Part shown: one piece after another, positions 10,501 through 18,129 of the stretch
Position numbering within the stretch: position 1 is the stretch's first letter
Layout of the letters: each line of letters starts with the position of its first letter
NCBI RefSeq assembly: GCF_000963695.1
Contig: NZ_LAJX01000027.1
Location: 1-38,315, forward strand
Origin: Methylocucumis oryzae
GTDB taxonomy: Bacteria > Pseudomonadota > Gammaproteobacteria > Methylococcales > Methylomonadaceae
Length of the DNA: 38,315 nt
Direction: 5' to 3'
The notes under the pieces: generated by a model
The model's input: only the letters and a program-made list of their open reading frames with translations
Told to the model about the DNA's origin: nothing
Database searches by the model: none
Translations under genes and position numbers: made by a program

Positions 10501-10811
10501 TTATCTAAGGCTAACGCACAATTCAGCGCAGTTTGTCCGCCCATCGTCGGCAATATGGCGTCAGGACGTTCTTTTTCAATAATTTTTTCAACGGTTTGCC
10601 AATCTATAGGCTCGATATACACCGCATCCGCCATATCGGGATCGGTCATAATCGTCGCCGGATTGGAATTCACCAAAATCACGCGATAACCTTCTTCGCG
10701 TAACGCTTTACAGGCTTGAGTGCCAGAGTAATCGAATTCACAGGCTTGGCCTATCACGATAGGGCCAGCGCCTAATAATAAGATGGATTTTATGTCGGTT
10801 CTTTTGGGCAT
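7592..10811 (-). CDS. carB: Carbamoyl-phosphate synthase large subunit (one frameshift)
   Basis: Makes carbamoyl phosphate from bicarbonate, ATP and ammonia supplied by CarA, for pyrimidine and arginine synthesis. Both homologous ATP-grasp halves are present ([20 protein letters not shown] near the start; [20 protein letters not shown] in the second half), and the C-terminal MGS-like allosteric domain contains [10 protein letters not shown] and [13 protein letters not shown]. An extra base in the run 10104-10108 breaks [17 protein letters not shown]; restoring it gives 1072 residues, matching Escherichia coli CarB. I place the start at 10811 ([11 protein letters not shown]), with GAAGAG just upstream, rather than the longer frame. 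Unusually it is preceded by a RelE-type toxin gene whose stop overlaps this leader, not by carA. Confidence 0.97.
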
Positions 10812-10818
10812 ATTCTCT

Positions 10819-11104
10819 TCAAAAGTTAATATTTTTTCTATTGTCGGCATTACGATAGACTGTTTTTCGTTCTCGCTTTCCTACAGCAATAACGATAACA
10901 AGCAATTCGTTATTGCGAACCTCGTACACTAAACGATAACCCACACTGCGTAATTTTATTTTGTAACGATCTTTGCCAATAGGCCGATGGAACACAAGGA
11001 TTTTCCAGCCGCTCTACCAGTTTTTCCTTAAACTGTTCGCGTATCGTGTTATCAAGTTTACGCCATTCCTTGAGTGCGAGCGGGTGAAATGCTAGTGAGT
11101 ACAT
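10819..11104 (-). CDS. RelE/ParE-family mRNA interferase toxin (one frameshift)
   Basis: The N-terminal half ([20 protein letters not shown], then [15 protein letters not shown]) and the C-terminal half ([20 protein letters not shown], then [18 protein letters not shown]) are a clear RelE toxin, but are in different frames. One extra base near 10980-10998 joins them, giving about 94 residues, the standard size. The RelE catalytic set is visible: the arginine of GYRLVY and the arginine and tyrosine of [11 protein letters not shown]. RelE toxins cleave mRNA in the ribosomal A site. The antitoxin gene lies 49 bases upstream. The restored stop (10819-10821) is 7 bases before the carB ATG and overlaps its ribosome-binding region, so toxin and carB translation may be coupled. 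Read without correction the protein ends early at 10910 in a non-homologous tail. Confidence 0.85.
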
Positions 11105-11153
11105 AGTAAGCCATGAATGAATTTATCAGACATTGATTGGCTACATAGCGTGA

Positions 11154-11363
11154 TTATAAATCATCCAGAGAGACAGCGATAAATGCCCTACCATCGTTCA
11201 TACGAGTACTCGCTAAGGCATTCAACTCATTATTTTCGCGTTGCTCTTCGTCACGATAAAGCTTTAACGCCTCAGCTAATACTTGTTCGATACTTTGTTG
11301 CTGGGTTTGTGCGAGAGCGGTAAGCGTTTGCTCAGTTTCAGCATCAAGGTTAAGGATTAGCAT
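11154..11363 (-). CDS. Putative RelB-type antitoxin (ribbon-helix-helix-like)
   Basis: A 69-residue protein with the N-terminal pattern MLILNLDAETEQTLTALAQT followed by QSIEQVLAEALKLYRDEE, which resembles a short ribbon-helix-helix dimerisation/DNA-binding fold, and an acidic C-terminal tail ending FIAVSLDDL that would wrap the toxin. The assignment rests mainly on its place just upstream of the RelE-family toxin gene, the normal antitoxin-first order. Such antitoxins neutralise the toxin and repress their own promoter. The family within RelB/CopG/VapB-type antitoxins is not certain from sequence alone. Confidence 0.7.
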   Translation of the reverse strand: MLILNLDAETEQTLTALAQTQQQSIEQVLAEALKLYRDEEQRENNELNALASTRMNDGRAFIAVSLDDL

Positions 11364-11444
11364 AGTTTTGGCTCTGTTGATAATGGTTGAAAAATGGTTT
11401 TGAGAAACGCAAGCCGGTTGTTCTCGTTTTTTTCCAGCTTACTA

Positions 11445-11475
11445 AAAGTGTTGCTATGTAGCAAAGCTTTTAGGC
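11445..11475 (-). other. Hairpin at the end of the unknown gene, before the toxin-antitoxin module
   Basis: The palindrome TTGCTA-CA-TAGCAA, flanked by pairing AAAAG and CTTTT, spans the stop of the unknown gene. It could be a weak terminator (T residues fall within the right arm, not after it) or an operator for the antitoxin; no strong T tract follows. Confidence 0.4.
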
Positions 11476-11868
11476 CGATTTGATTTGTGCGAGCAAACCA
11501 TTAATTGCTTTTTTAACTTCGGATGAAGAAAAAATCTCTTTTAGCGCTTGTTCCAATTTGTCTTGATTATCAGCATCTTTATATTCTCCTCTTCTATCCT
11601 CAATTTTTAAGGGGTACAAATCAAAATCATGACTAATTGTAAGAACATGGAAACAATAATTATTAAGAGCAGGAGCAGTAATATCAAATTCTATACTGAA
11701 GTTGTCGCCATATGGAGTCCGAATCGTTCTTTGTTCTACACTACCCACTAACAACCCTTGAGTCCTTTTCTCTAATTCCTGCCCCAGTTCTTTTAAAACA
11801 GCTAAAGGCGGTTTAACAGTGATTTCTGTATCAATGACACCATCAAAAATCGAGCTTAAATTGGACAT
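11470..11868 (-). CDS. Protein of unknown function, paired with the EEP enzyme
   Basis: I do not recognise this 132-residue protein. It is soluble, with no signal peptide or membrane segment, mixed alpha/beta in appearance, and ends in a lysine/alanine-rich helix (SSEVKKAINGLLAQIKSA). A central stretch TIRTPYGDNFSIEFDITAPA looks like beta strands. Its ATG follows directly on the stop codon of the EEP gene and its ribosome-binding site GGAGG (in TTGGAGGTCATTAA) lies inside the end of that gene, so the two are translationally coupled and probably work together, for example as enzyme and partner or inhibitor. Function not inferred further. Confidence 0.8.
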   Translation of the reverse strand: MSNLSSIFDGVIDTEITVKPPLAVLKELGQELEKRTQGLLVGSVEQRTIRTPYGDNFSIEFDITAPALNNYCFHVLTISHDFDLYPLKIEDRRGEYKDADNQDKLEQALKEIFSSSEVKKAINGLLAQIKSA

Positions 11869-12690
11869 TTAATGACCTCCAAGTAGTAAAGACATGTCAA
11901 GTTTTATCATTAACGGTAAGTGATCGGAAAATTGACTAGCTGGCTTTCCACGCTCGACAAGACTCTTATCAGCAATTTGGTCAATAACCACTAAAGCATC
12001 CGATTTAAAACTAGCTAGCAATGATGGTCGCAGTAAAACCTGATCTAACGTATGCCAAAAAGGGTCAATCATGGTCGGTGATTTATGAAAGTAAGTACCA
12101 GGACTGCCGATGGAATCATCACCTAACCGACTCCACATCGGATTATAAAAATATTTTCTATCCATCCCTTGCACGGTACGGCTTTGCTTTAACGCAATCT
12201 GTTTATCCATCACGGCATGAAATCCTTCGGCGCTAACCATACCTGTTTCAAATGGATTCATATTAAAATCCCCTATGACTAATGTGCGGGTATGTCCTTG
12301 CTTAAGCTCTTGCTTGTCAATCTCATTTGCTATTCTGGTTGCGATAGCCGCCTGTTCGCGCTCATCCATGCGTAATTTACTAGGCAAATGCACAGCGACG
12401 AGCAGTAACTCAATACCAAAAGGATGAGTGATTTTTCTAATCACTCCCCATGAATCATCATATACTGGCTCGAACTTATGAAAGCGAGTAAAAAAGGAAA
12501 TTTTGCTGGATTGCCTAGACGGCGGCACGATAAAGATTCTATGAGTTTTCTTATTTAGAATGGGCAATAGCTGAATATCCGATAAAACATTTTCCGCTAA
12601 AACGAATATATCAACATCATAGCAATCACATAGCCATTTAATTTCATCAACAAGCGCTTTTCTGTTGATGTTCCAAAACAACAGTTTCAT
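11869..12690 (-). CDS. Endonuclease/exonuclease/phosphatase (EEP) superfamily protein
   Basis: A 273-residue cytosolic metal-dependent phosphoesterase with the complete EEP motif series: LLFWNIN (metal/phosphate Asn), FVLAENV (metal-binding Glu), VAVHLPSK (His), VIGDFNMNP (Asp and Asn), and FSDHLPLMIKL (Asp-His pair). The substrate (DNA, RNA, phosphoinositide or other) cannot be told from sequence. It begins 18 bases after carA and is immediately followed by the unknown gene, so it is inserted within the carAB transcription unit. Its start ATG at 12690 gives MKLLFWNINRKALVDEIK, with the first motif very near the N-terminus, as in short stand-alone EEP enzymes. Confidence 0.85.
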   Translation of the reverse strand: MKLLFWNINRKALVDEIKWLCDCYDVDIFVLAENVLSDIQLLPILNKKTHRIFIVPPSRQSSKISFFTRFHKFEPVYDDSWGVIRKITHPFGIELLLVAVHLPSKLRMDEREQAAIATRIANEIDKQELKQGHTRTLVIGDFNMNPFETGMVSAEGFHAVMDKQIALKQSRTVQGMDRKYFYNPMWSRLGDDSIGSPGTYFHKSPTMIDPFWHTLDQVLLRPSLLASFKSDALVVIDQIADKSLVERGKPASQFSDHLPLMIKLDMSLLLGGH

Positions 12691-12708
12691 CGCTTAATAC
12701 ATGCGAAC

Positions 12709-13827
12709 TTAAGTCATCATCGCCACAAACCCATCAAACAACCCTTCCACATCATGCGGCCCTGGGCTCGCTTCTGGATGACCTTGAAAGCTGAACGCAG
12801 GTACATCAGTGCGCTTAATACCTTGTAAACTACCGTCAAATAACGAGCGATGCGTCGCGATAAGGTTTGCGGGCAAACTGGCTTCGTTGACGGCAAAGCC
12901 ATGGTTTTGGCTACTAATCATGACGCGGCCTGTTGCAATATCAATCACGGGGTGATTCGCACCGTGATGACCAAACTTCATTTTCTCAGTTTGCGCACCG
13001 CTGGCTAAAGCCAATAATTGATGACCTAAACAAATACCAAACACAGGGATTTGTTCAGTTAACAAGGTTTTAATGGCGTTAATCGCATAATCACAAGGCT
13101 CTGGATCGCCAGGACCATTGGATAAAAAGATACCATCTGGCTTTAAGGCTAACACCTCATCGGCTGAAGTGGTTGCAGGCACCACGGTAACACGGCAACC
13201 ACGATTGACTAATAACCGTAAAATATTGCGTTTAACGCCAAAATCATAAGCGACGACATGTTTGCTTAACTGTTCGGCTGGTTTATGACCTTGTTCTAAC
13301 GACCACGTATTTTCCCGCCATTCATAACGCGTATGAGTGGTGACTTCTTTCGCTAAATCCAGCCCTTTTAAACCGGCAAAGCCATCAATCGCTTGTAGTG
13401 CTAGCCCTTGATCAAGCGTGTCGCCTGCGATAATACATCCACGTTGCGCACCTTTGTCGCGTAACAGCCGTGTTAATCGGCGTGTGTCTATATCGGCAAT
13501 CGCCACTACACGGTTAGCGCTTAAATAATCCGATAAGCTTTGTTGGCAACGCCAATTGCTAGCTAATAACGGCAAATCACGAATCACTAAGCCCGCCGCA
13601 TAGACTTGACTAGACTCATTGTCTTCTGAGTTTGTACCAACATTACCTATATGCGGATAGGTTAGCGTTACTATTTGTTTGGCATACGACGGATCACTCA
13701 ATATCTCTTGATAACCCGTCATTGCGGTATTAAATACCACTTCGCCGACACTTAAGCCGTCTATACCTATGGAGACTCCAGAAAATACAGAGCCATCTTC
13801 TAATACTAATAAAGCCGATTTAGCCAA
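12709..13827 (-). CDS. carA: Carbamoyl-phosphate synthase small subunit (glutamine amidotransferase)
   Basis: Hydrolyses glutamine and channels ammonia to CarB. The N-terminal CarA domain ([48 protein letters not shown]) and the class I glutamine amidotransferase domain ([15 protein letters not shown], catalytic Cys in [13 protein letters not shown], catalytic His and Glu in [15 protein letters not shown]) are intact. The best start is TTG at 13827 (residues [12 protein letters not shown], as in relatives), with GAGG six bases upstream; this gives 372 residues. A near-perfect hairpin lies in its leader. CarA is followed not by carB but by an EEP enzyme, an unknown protein and a toxin-antitoxin pair, carB coming 1.9 kb later. 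Confidence 0.96.
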   Translation of the reverse strand: MAKSALLVLEDGSVFSGVSIGIDGLSVGEVVFNTAMTGYQEILSDPSYAKQIVTLTYPHIGNVGTNSEDNESSQVYAAGLVIRDLPLLASNWRCQQSLSDYLSANRVVAIADIDTRRLTRLLRDKGAQRGCIIAGDTLDQGLALQAIDGFAGLKGLDLAKEVTTHTRYEWRENTWSLEQGHKPAEQLSKHVVAYDFGVKRNILRLLVNRGCRVTVVPATTSADEVLALKPDGIFLSNGPGDPEPCDYAINAIKTLLTEQIPVFGICLGHQLLALASGAQTEKMKFGHHGANHPVIDIATGRVMISSQNHGFAVNEASLPANLIATHRSLFDGSLQGIKRTDVPAFSFQGHPEASPGPHDVEGLFDGFVAMMT

Positions 13828-13849
13828 ACACCACCTCAAATATGCAAAA

Positions 13850-13882
13850 CGGGATGAGCTCTGAACGAGCGCATCCCGTTAT
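13850..13882 (-). promoter_or_regulatory. Hairpin in the carA leader
   Basis: The minus strand carries AACGGGATGCGCTC, a five-base loop, then GAGCTCATCCCGTT: a 14-bp stem with one mismatch, followed by TTTGCATA and then the carA ribosome-binding site about 12 bases on. It resembles an attenuator or intrinsic terminator in the 5' leader. carA is known to be pyrimidine- and arginine-controlled in other bacteria; a link here is inference. Confidence 0.5.
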
Positions 13883-13960
13883 CAATTCCAAAACTGAAGG
13901 AATTTTACGAAATTATCGCGTCTTGGTCATTAAGAATTTCGCCTAATTTTGGCTATGCAC

Positions 13961-14100
13961 TTTAGACGGGACAATCCCAAGTAGGGACAGGGCATTTAGA
14001 GCGTAGGTGTTGGCAGCAGGGATGCTGCCACTAAGCCTACAGGGATGTATTTACGGCGTCCTGCGCTCTGAATGCTCTGTCCCTACTTAAGTTGGTAGCC
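13961..14100. repeat. Palindromic intergenic repeat, copy 1
   Basis: Terminal arms of 29 bp (13979-14007 and 14060-14088) match as inverted repeats at 26 of 29 positions; both contain GTAGGGACAG. The interior holds the hairpin GGCAGCAGGGATGCTGCC and the conserved block GCCTACAGGGATGTATTTAC. This copy has an extra insertion (CGGGACAATCCCAAGT) near its left end that extends the palindrome. The element ends with GTTGGTAGCC, as in copies 2 and 4. It lies between ylqF and carA. No ORF is inside, so it must be moved by enzymes encoded elsewhere. Confidence 0.85.
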
Positions 14101-14106
14101 CTAATT

Positions 14107-15037
14107 CTAATGCGTTGCCTTTGCTTTTTGCCGCCATTGTGCTTTTCGCTGTTGTTTTAGCGCAGCTTTTTCAGCGCGAATACACTCTAACTCAGTTAAT
14201 TCGGTAGCCATCATAGCAGGTGTTTCTAGGCTTATCGCACCTAAATGCCCGCTACGAAATTCCGTGAGTAAGAGTTTGGCGGCTTTATCAATATCGACAA
14301 GACCACCAGAGCGCAAGCAGCCACGTCGCTTACCTATCATAATGAGTAATTCTTGGCCATTTGCGGGGCGTTCTGCCAAAGCATAACGCTGGCTGAGCAA
14401 TTCAGGATAGTGTTGCCATAAATAATCCGTCGCAAACAACGCAACATCGTCATGACTTATCGCGGTATCTTTAATGGCCCCAGTAACCGCCAATCGATAC
14501 GCGCTGTTTTTATTTTCCAAGTTAGGCCATAACATGCCTGGCGAATCATGCAAAATAAACTGCGGGTTAATTTCTATGCGTTGCAGCATCTTAGTTATCG
14601 CCGGTTCATTGCCGGTTTTAGCGATAACCCGTCCCGCAAGTAAATTGATTAGCGTGGATTTTCCAACATTCGGAATACCCACGACTAGCGCATGAGTCAC
14701 ATGACTCGCTTTATCACTGGCCGCTAGTTTTTGGCATAAACCGGGGATTAAGCGAATTTTTTCTAGCTGGGTGTTATGCGTGGTTAGCGTTTTTACATTT
14801 TGCGCCGTCTCGAAAAAAATCTTGCCACTGCTGAGTAAAGTCAGGGTCGGCTAAATCACATTTGTGCAACAGTTTTAAACAAGGCTTATCAGCACGAATG
14901 GCGTGTAAGAGTGGATTTTGGCTGCTAAACGGAATTCGAGCATCGAGAATCTCAATAACCACGTCAATTTTAGGCAAAACCTCTTTAATCTCTTTACCGG
15001 CTTTATGCATGTGGCCGGGATACCATTGGATAGACAT
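14107..15037 (-). CDS. ylqF: Ribosome biogenesis GTPase YlqF/RbgA (one frameshift)
   Basis: Circularly permuted GTPase of the YlqF/YawG family, acting in late 50S assembly. In order: [20 protein letters not shown] at the N-terminus, [18 protein letters not shown], the G4-like motif LLHKCDL (HKCD instead of the usual NKxD), the P-loop GIPNVGKST, the switch region GNEPAITK, and G3 DSPGML. An extra base in the plus-strand A run 14813-14819 breaks the frame at [15 protein letters not shown]; correcting it gives about 309 residues, the normal length. The C-terminus ends in a lysine/arginine-rich helix. It is divergent from yfbR with 90 bases between the chosen starts. Confidence 0.92.
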
Positions 15038-15127
15038 ACGCTGATTAACACTTAAAAGTCAAAACTGATGCGAGTATAGTAAGGGTTTTAAGCACTTTAC
15101 GCGATGATTATGGCAATAACACAACCT

Positions 15128-15728
15128 ATGACGGCAATAACCAGTAGTTTTTATGCCTATTTAACCCGACTACGCTGGATTAAGCGCTGGGGCTTAAAAA
15201 CGCAATGCGCATGAAGAAAATGTCATGGAACATAGCTGGGAAGTAGCGGTTATCGCACATACTCTGGCATTAATTAAAAATCGCTACTTTAATGGCGAGG
15301 TTGATGCGAATGCGATTGCTACGGCTGCGTTATATCACGACATTACCGAAGTCATTACCGGAGACTTACCAACGCCTATCAAATATCACTCCGATGCCAT
15401 ATGTAAGGCCTATAAACAAATAGAGCAACAAGCAGAGCATGAGTTGTTAGCGTTATTACCTGAGCAATTACGCGCTGATTTCGATGCGCTGGTACGGCAA
15501 GAACAATTACCGGAAGCCTATAAACAAATCATCAAAGCCGCCGATAAAATATCAGCTTATTTAAAATGCCAAGCGGAATTAAAAGCCGGTAATCAAGAAT
15601 TTGAATTAGCCGCCGAGCAGTTAGCCACGCTGATCACTCAATCAGAACAGCCGGAAGTTGTTTTTTTTATGCAAGCCTTTGCACCCAGTTGCGGCTTAAC
15701 CTTAGATGGTTTAATGAAAACGTATTAG
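15128..15728 (+). CDS. yfbR: 5'-deoxynucleotidase YfbR, HD superfamily (one frameshift)
   Basis: HD-domain phosphohydrolase that dephosphorylates deoxynucleoside 5'-monophosphates. Motifs: MEHSWEVAVIAHTLALIKNR (His of the metal site), ALYHDITEVITGDLPTPIKY (HD pair), and ADKISAYLKCQAELKAGN (distal Asp). The first part, SSFYAYLTRLRWIKRWGLK, is in another frame; removing one A from the run 15196-15200 restores KRNAHEENVMEHSWEV and a 199-residue protein, the same length as Escherichia coli YfbR, from the ATG at 15128. Earlier in-frame ATGs at 15104 and 15110 are possible; none has a strong ribosome-binding site. Confidence 0.92.
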
Positions 15729-15755
15729 CCTTTGTTTAGTAACTAAAAATAATAC

Positions 15756-17203
15756 ATGATGGAACAAAATACCTCTGAACCTATAGCGGAACCCAGTTCA
15801 TTTGACGATTGGCTCACTACGCTAGCCGAATATAAGATGCCTATCTTTTTCAACACCGCGCAACGCGTCCATGCGGTTATGAGCGATGAAAGAAAAGGCA
15901 CCTTGGAACTGGCTTCCGTTATTCTGCAAGACCCTAATCTCACGTTAAAATTACTGAAAGTCAGCAACAGCGCGTACTACAATCCTAATCGGCATAAAAT
16001 GGTCACCGTATCACGCGCTATTATTAATTTAGGCTCAGAAGTGATTCGTGAAATCACATTACTCTGCTCCTTCTTAGAATCGATTGAATCCTCTGTTAAT
16101 AAGGAACAAGCCGCTGAAGAAATTGCCTTAGCCGTACACGCAGCGTTTCAAGCGAAAGCCTTGGCAATTGCATTACGCGACCCATCGCCTGAAGAGGTTT
16201 TTGTCGCTACATTGTTAAATAATATTGGCAAAATTTCGTTTTGGTGTTATAGCGGCGAACCCGGTGAGAAAATTCAAAAACTGCTTCGTTTAGGCTATAG
16301 CAAAGAAGACGCCGAAAAAAAAACACTAGGCTTTAAACTCGCTGACTTATCACAACCTTTAAGCAAAATTTGGAAATTAGGTGGCTTAATTGAAGACGCT
16401 ACAGACAAGTTTCCTTTAAAGAAAAATCCCAGAGCTGAATTAGTTGATTTAGGCTATGAGCTTACGCAAGCCATTAGGACCGGATTAGATTCTAAAGCCT
16501 ATCAACTATGTACCAAAAAATAGCGAGTTTGTTAAATCAACCGGAAACAGCTATCACCGAACGCGTGTTAGGTTATGCTAAACAAGCGCAAGAGATTGTT
16601 AAACACTTCGGACTGAATAATTTTGTCGTATTGGACGAAACTGACGGATCGAGTGAACCGGATGTATCGCCGTTAGCCGAAAAACGTCAACTACAAATGC
16701 AAATTTCGCAAGAAATCGCCGCCATGATTAATGAGCACATTGATATCAATATGTTGTTAGAAACTATACTAGAAGGGATAAGTCGGTGTATAGGCATGGA
16801 TAGAGTGTTATTCGCCTTACTGTCGGCAAATAAAGCCACACTCAATGAAAAAATGTCTATTGGCTGGCGCAAAACCATGACCGCTAAGCTATCTTTTATC
16901 GTAACAGCGACACCGCCTAGCTTATTTTTTCGCGCCTTGTCAGCCTCGAATGCCGTTTGGGTCAACCCTAAGACGCAACCCGAATGGTATTCATTAAGTG
17001 ACAGTAACGCATTAGGCAAAAACGAATGTTTTATTATGCCTATTTACTCCAGCGGTAAAGCCACAGGCCTGATTTATGCCGATAGAGCTTATGGCAGCAG
17101 CAGTCACTTAACAGAAAATGATTTTGAAATATTTCAATTTTTAACCGAGCAAGCAAGCATTGGTTTATCGGCTTTTCGTAAACAAAGTGGTAGAGAGTCG
17201 TGA
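15756..17203 (+). CDS. HDOD-GAF signalling protein (one frameshift)
   Basis: An HDOD domain (residues about 15-250; ERKGTLELASVILQDPNLTL, LLKVSNSAYYNP, AIINLGSEVIREITLLCSFL) followed by a GAF domain (about 310-475; ISRCIGMDRVLFALLSANKA, ECFIMPIYSSGKATGLIYAD). HDOD domains are HD-like but non-catalytic and are common in bacterial signalling; GAF domains bind small ligands. The frame is broken at a run of six A (16515-16520); adding one A joins YQLCTKK to IASLLNQPETAITERVLGYA, giving about 482 residues. I treat it as one gene, since the GAF part alone lacks a ribosome-binding site and the linker reads naturally. It overlaps the start of the next gene by one base (TGATG). Confidence 0.85.
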
Positions 17204-17679
17204 TGAAAGTCAATAAAAATCAACAATCTAACGCAGAAAGTCCGGAAATTGCCGCTATGTTAGATGCAACCGCATGGACACATGAGTTTTCCTGGTCACA
17301 ATTACTCGTTTTAAGCCATTATTTTGAATTATGCCAGATACCCGCATCATGTCTTATCTATGATGAAGGCGACGCGGGTGATGCCATGGCACTGTTAATA
17401 AAAGGCTTAGCTGAAATCAGCAAGCAAGGTAAAACACTCGCGCAATTAAAACCCGGTCGAACGTTTGGGGAAATGTCATTGCTAGATGGCCAACCGCGTT
17501 CAGCATCGGTTATTGCGGTAAAAGAGTGTTTGTACTTGAAAATGACCCGTAGCCATTTCAATGCGTTAATTCAAGAACACCCGGCCTTAGCCGTAAAATT
17601 GTTACTTAAAATTGGCGGCTTGCTAAGTCAGGCTTTGCGTCTAACCAGCGGCCAATTGTGTGAAACTTTAATCGATTAA
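17203..17679 (+). CDS. Cyclic nucleotide-binding domain protein
   Basis: A single cNMP-binding beta-roll: IYDEGDAGDAMALLIKGLAE, then KQGKTLAQLKPGRTFGEMSL, then LDGQPRSASVIAVKECLYLK, the last containing the FGE..L......RSA phosphate-binding-cassette pattern of Crp-like proteins, with no C-terminal helix-turn-helix, so it is not itself a transcription factor. The start ATG at 17203 overlaps the previous stop, indicating coupled translation with the HDOD-GAF gene and probably a shared pathway. The ligand (cAMP, cGMP or none) cannot be settled by eye. Confidence 0.88.
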   Translation: MKVNKNQQSNAESPEIAAMLDATAWTHEFSWSQLLVLSHYFELCQIPASCLIYDEGDAGDAMALLIKGLAEISKQGKTLAQLKPGRTFGEMSLLDGQPRSASVIAVKECLYLKMTRSHFNALIQEHPALAVKLLLKIGGLLSQALRLTSGQLCETLID

Positions 17680-17698
17680 CTCACTTCTCACGCAGCTT

Positions 17699-17832
17699 GG
17701 CTACACACTTTAGCAGGGACAGGGTATTTAGGGTGCAGGTGTTGGCAGCAGGGATGCTGCCGCCAAGCCTACAGGGATGTATTTACGGCGTCCTGCACCC
17801 TAAATATCCTGTCCCGCTTTACGTTGGTAGCC
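17699..17832. repeat. Palindromic intergenic repeat, copy 2
   Basis: The same element as copy 1: arms at 17712-17739 and 17792-17818 are near-perfect inverted repeats (CAGGGTATTTAGGGTGCAGG on the left), the interior has GGCAGCAGGGATGCTGCC and CCTACAGGGATGTATTTACG, and the flanks are CACTTTAGCAGGGACAGG and GTTGGTAGCCTG. It lies 20 bases after the cyclic nucleotide-binding gene and could act as a transcription barrier there. Confidence 0.85.
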
Positions 17833-17918
17833 TGTAGCTTGGCTGCAATCAGATTGTTACACATCCAGGCTTATCTTAGAGCCACCTCTTGTCATTTACA
17901 TCCCCATCCAAACTAAAA

Positions 17919-17991
17919 ACATAGTTTATAAGCGCACCCGTCATCTCTACCGAGGACGGGCGTGCAAAGCTATGTCTCTGATTAGGTGCGC
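17919..17991. other. Long imperfect hairpin in the gap before the GTPase gene
   Basis: ACATAGTTT (17919-17927) pairs with AAAGCTATGT (17966-17975, one bulge), and inside it GCGCACCCGTC (17932-17942) pairs with GACGGGCGTGC (17955-17965) with one mismatch and one G-U. An alternative pairing joins GCGCACC (17932-17938) with GGTGCGC (17985-17991). The two folds are mutually exclusive, which could suit a structured leader, but no known RNA family is recognised. The rest of 17833-18129 shows only AT-rich sequence. Confidence 0.45.
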
Positions 17992-18051
17992 CTTAGCAAT
18001 TGAATATACTGACAATGACTACGGTTTTAATTTAAACATATAAATTAAAAA

Positions 18052-18078
18052 TAGACATATCATCATTTTCGGTATATT
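18052..18078 (+). promoter_or_regulatory. Possible promoter of the GTPase/roadblock genes
   Basis: TATATT (18073-18078) with TAGACA 15 bases upstream, about 50 bases before the start codon of the GTPase gene, in a very AT-rich stretch. Spacing is short of the ideal 17, so this is only a candidate. Confidence 0.3.
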
Positions 18079-18129
18079 ATTTAACCATGATTTGAGAGTG
18101 AATTAATTTTCTGAACAAGGTGGATGGTT

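Noticed and set aside
10910-11104. RelE toxin truncated to 64 residues as a true pseudogene
   Set aside because: The whole C-terminal half with catalytic residues is intact in the next frame; a single extra base explains the break, as elsewhere in the window.
16508-17203. Separate GAF-domain gene
   Set aside because: No ribosome-binding site before its ATG, and adding one A at 16515-16520 joins it smoothly to the HDOD part.
17919-17991. Possible cyclic di-GMP-I (GEMM) riboswitch because of GTGCAAAGC after a hairpin
   Set aside because: The second stem, tetraloop and receptor of that class are not recognisable, and the neighbouring pairing does not fit its fold; kept only as a structured element.
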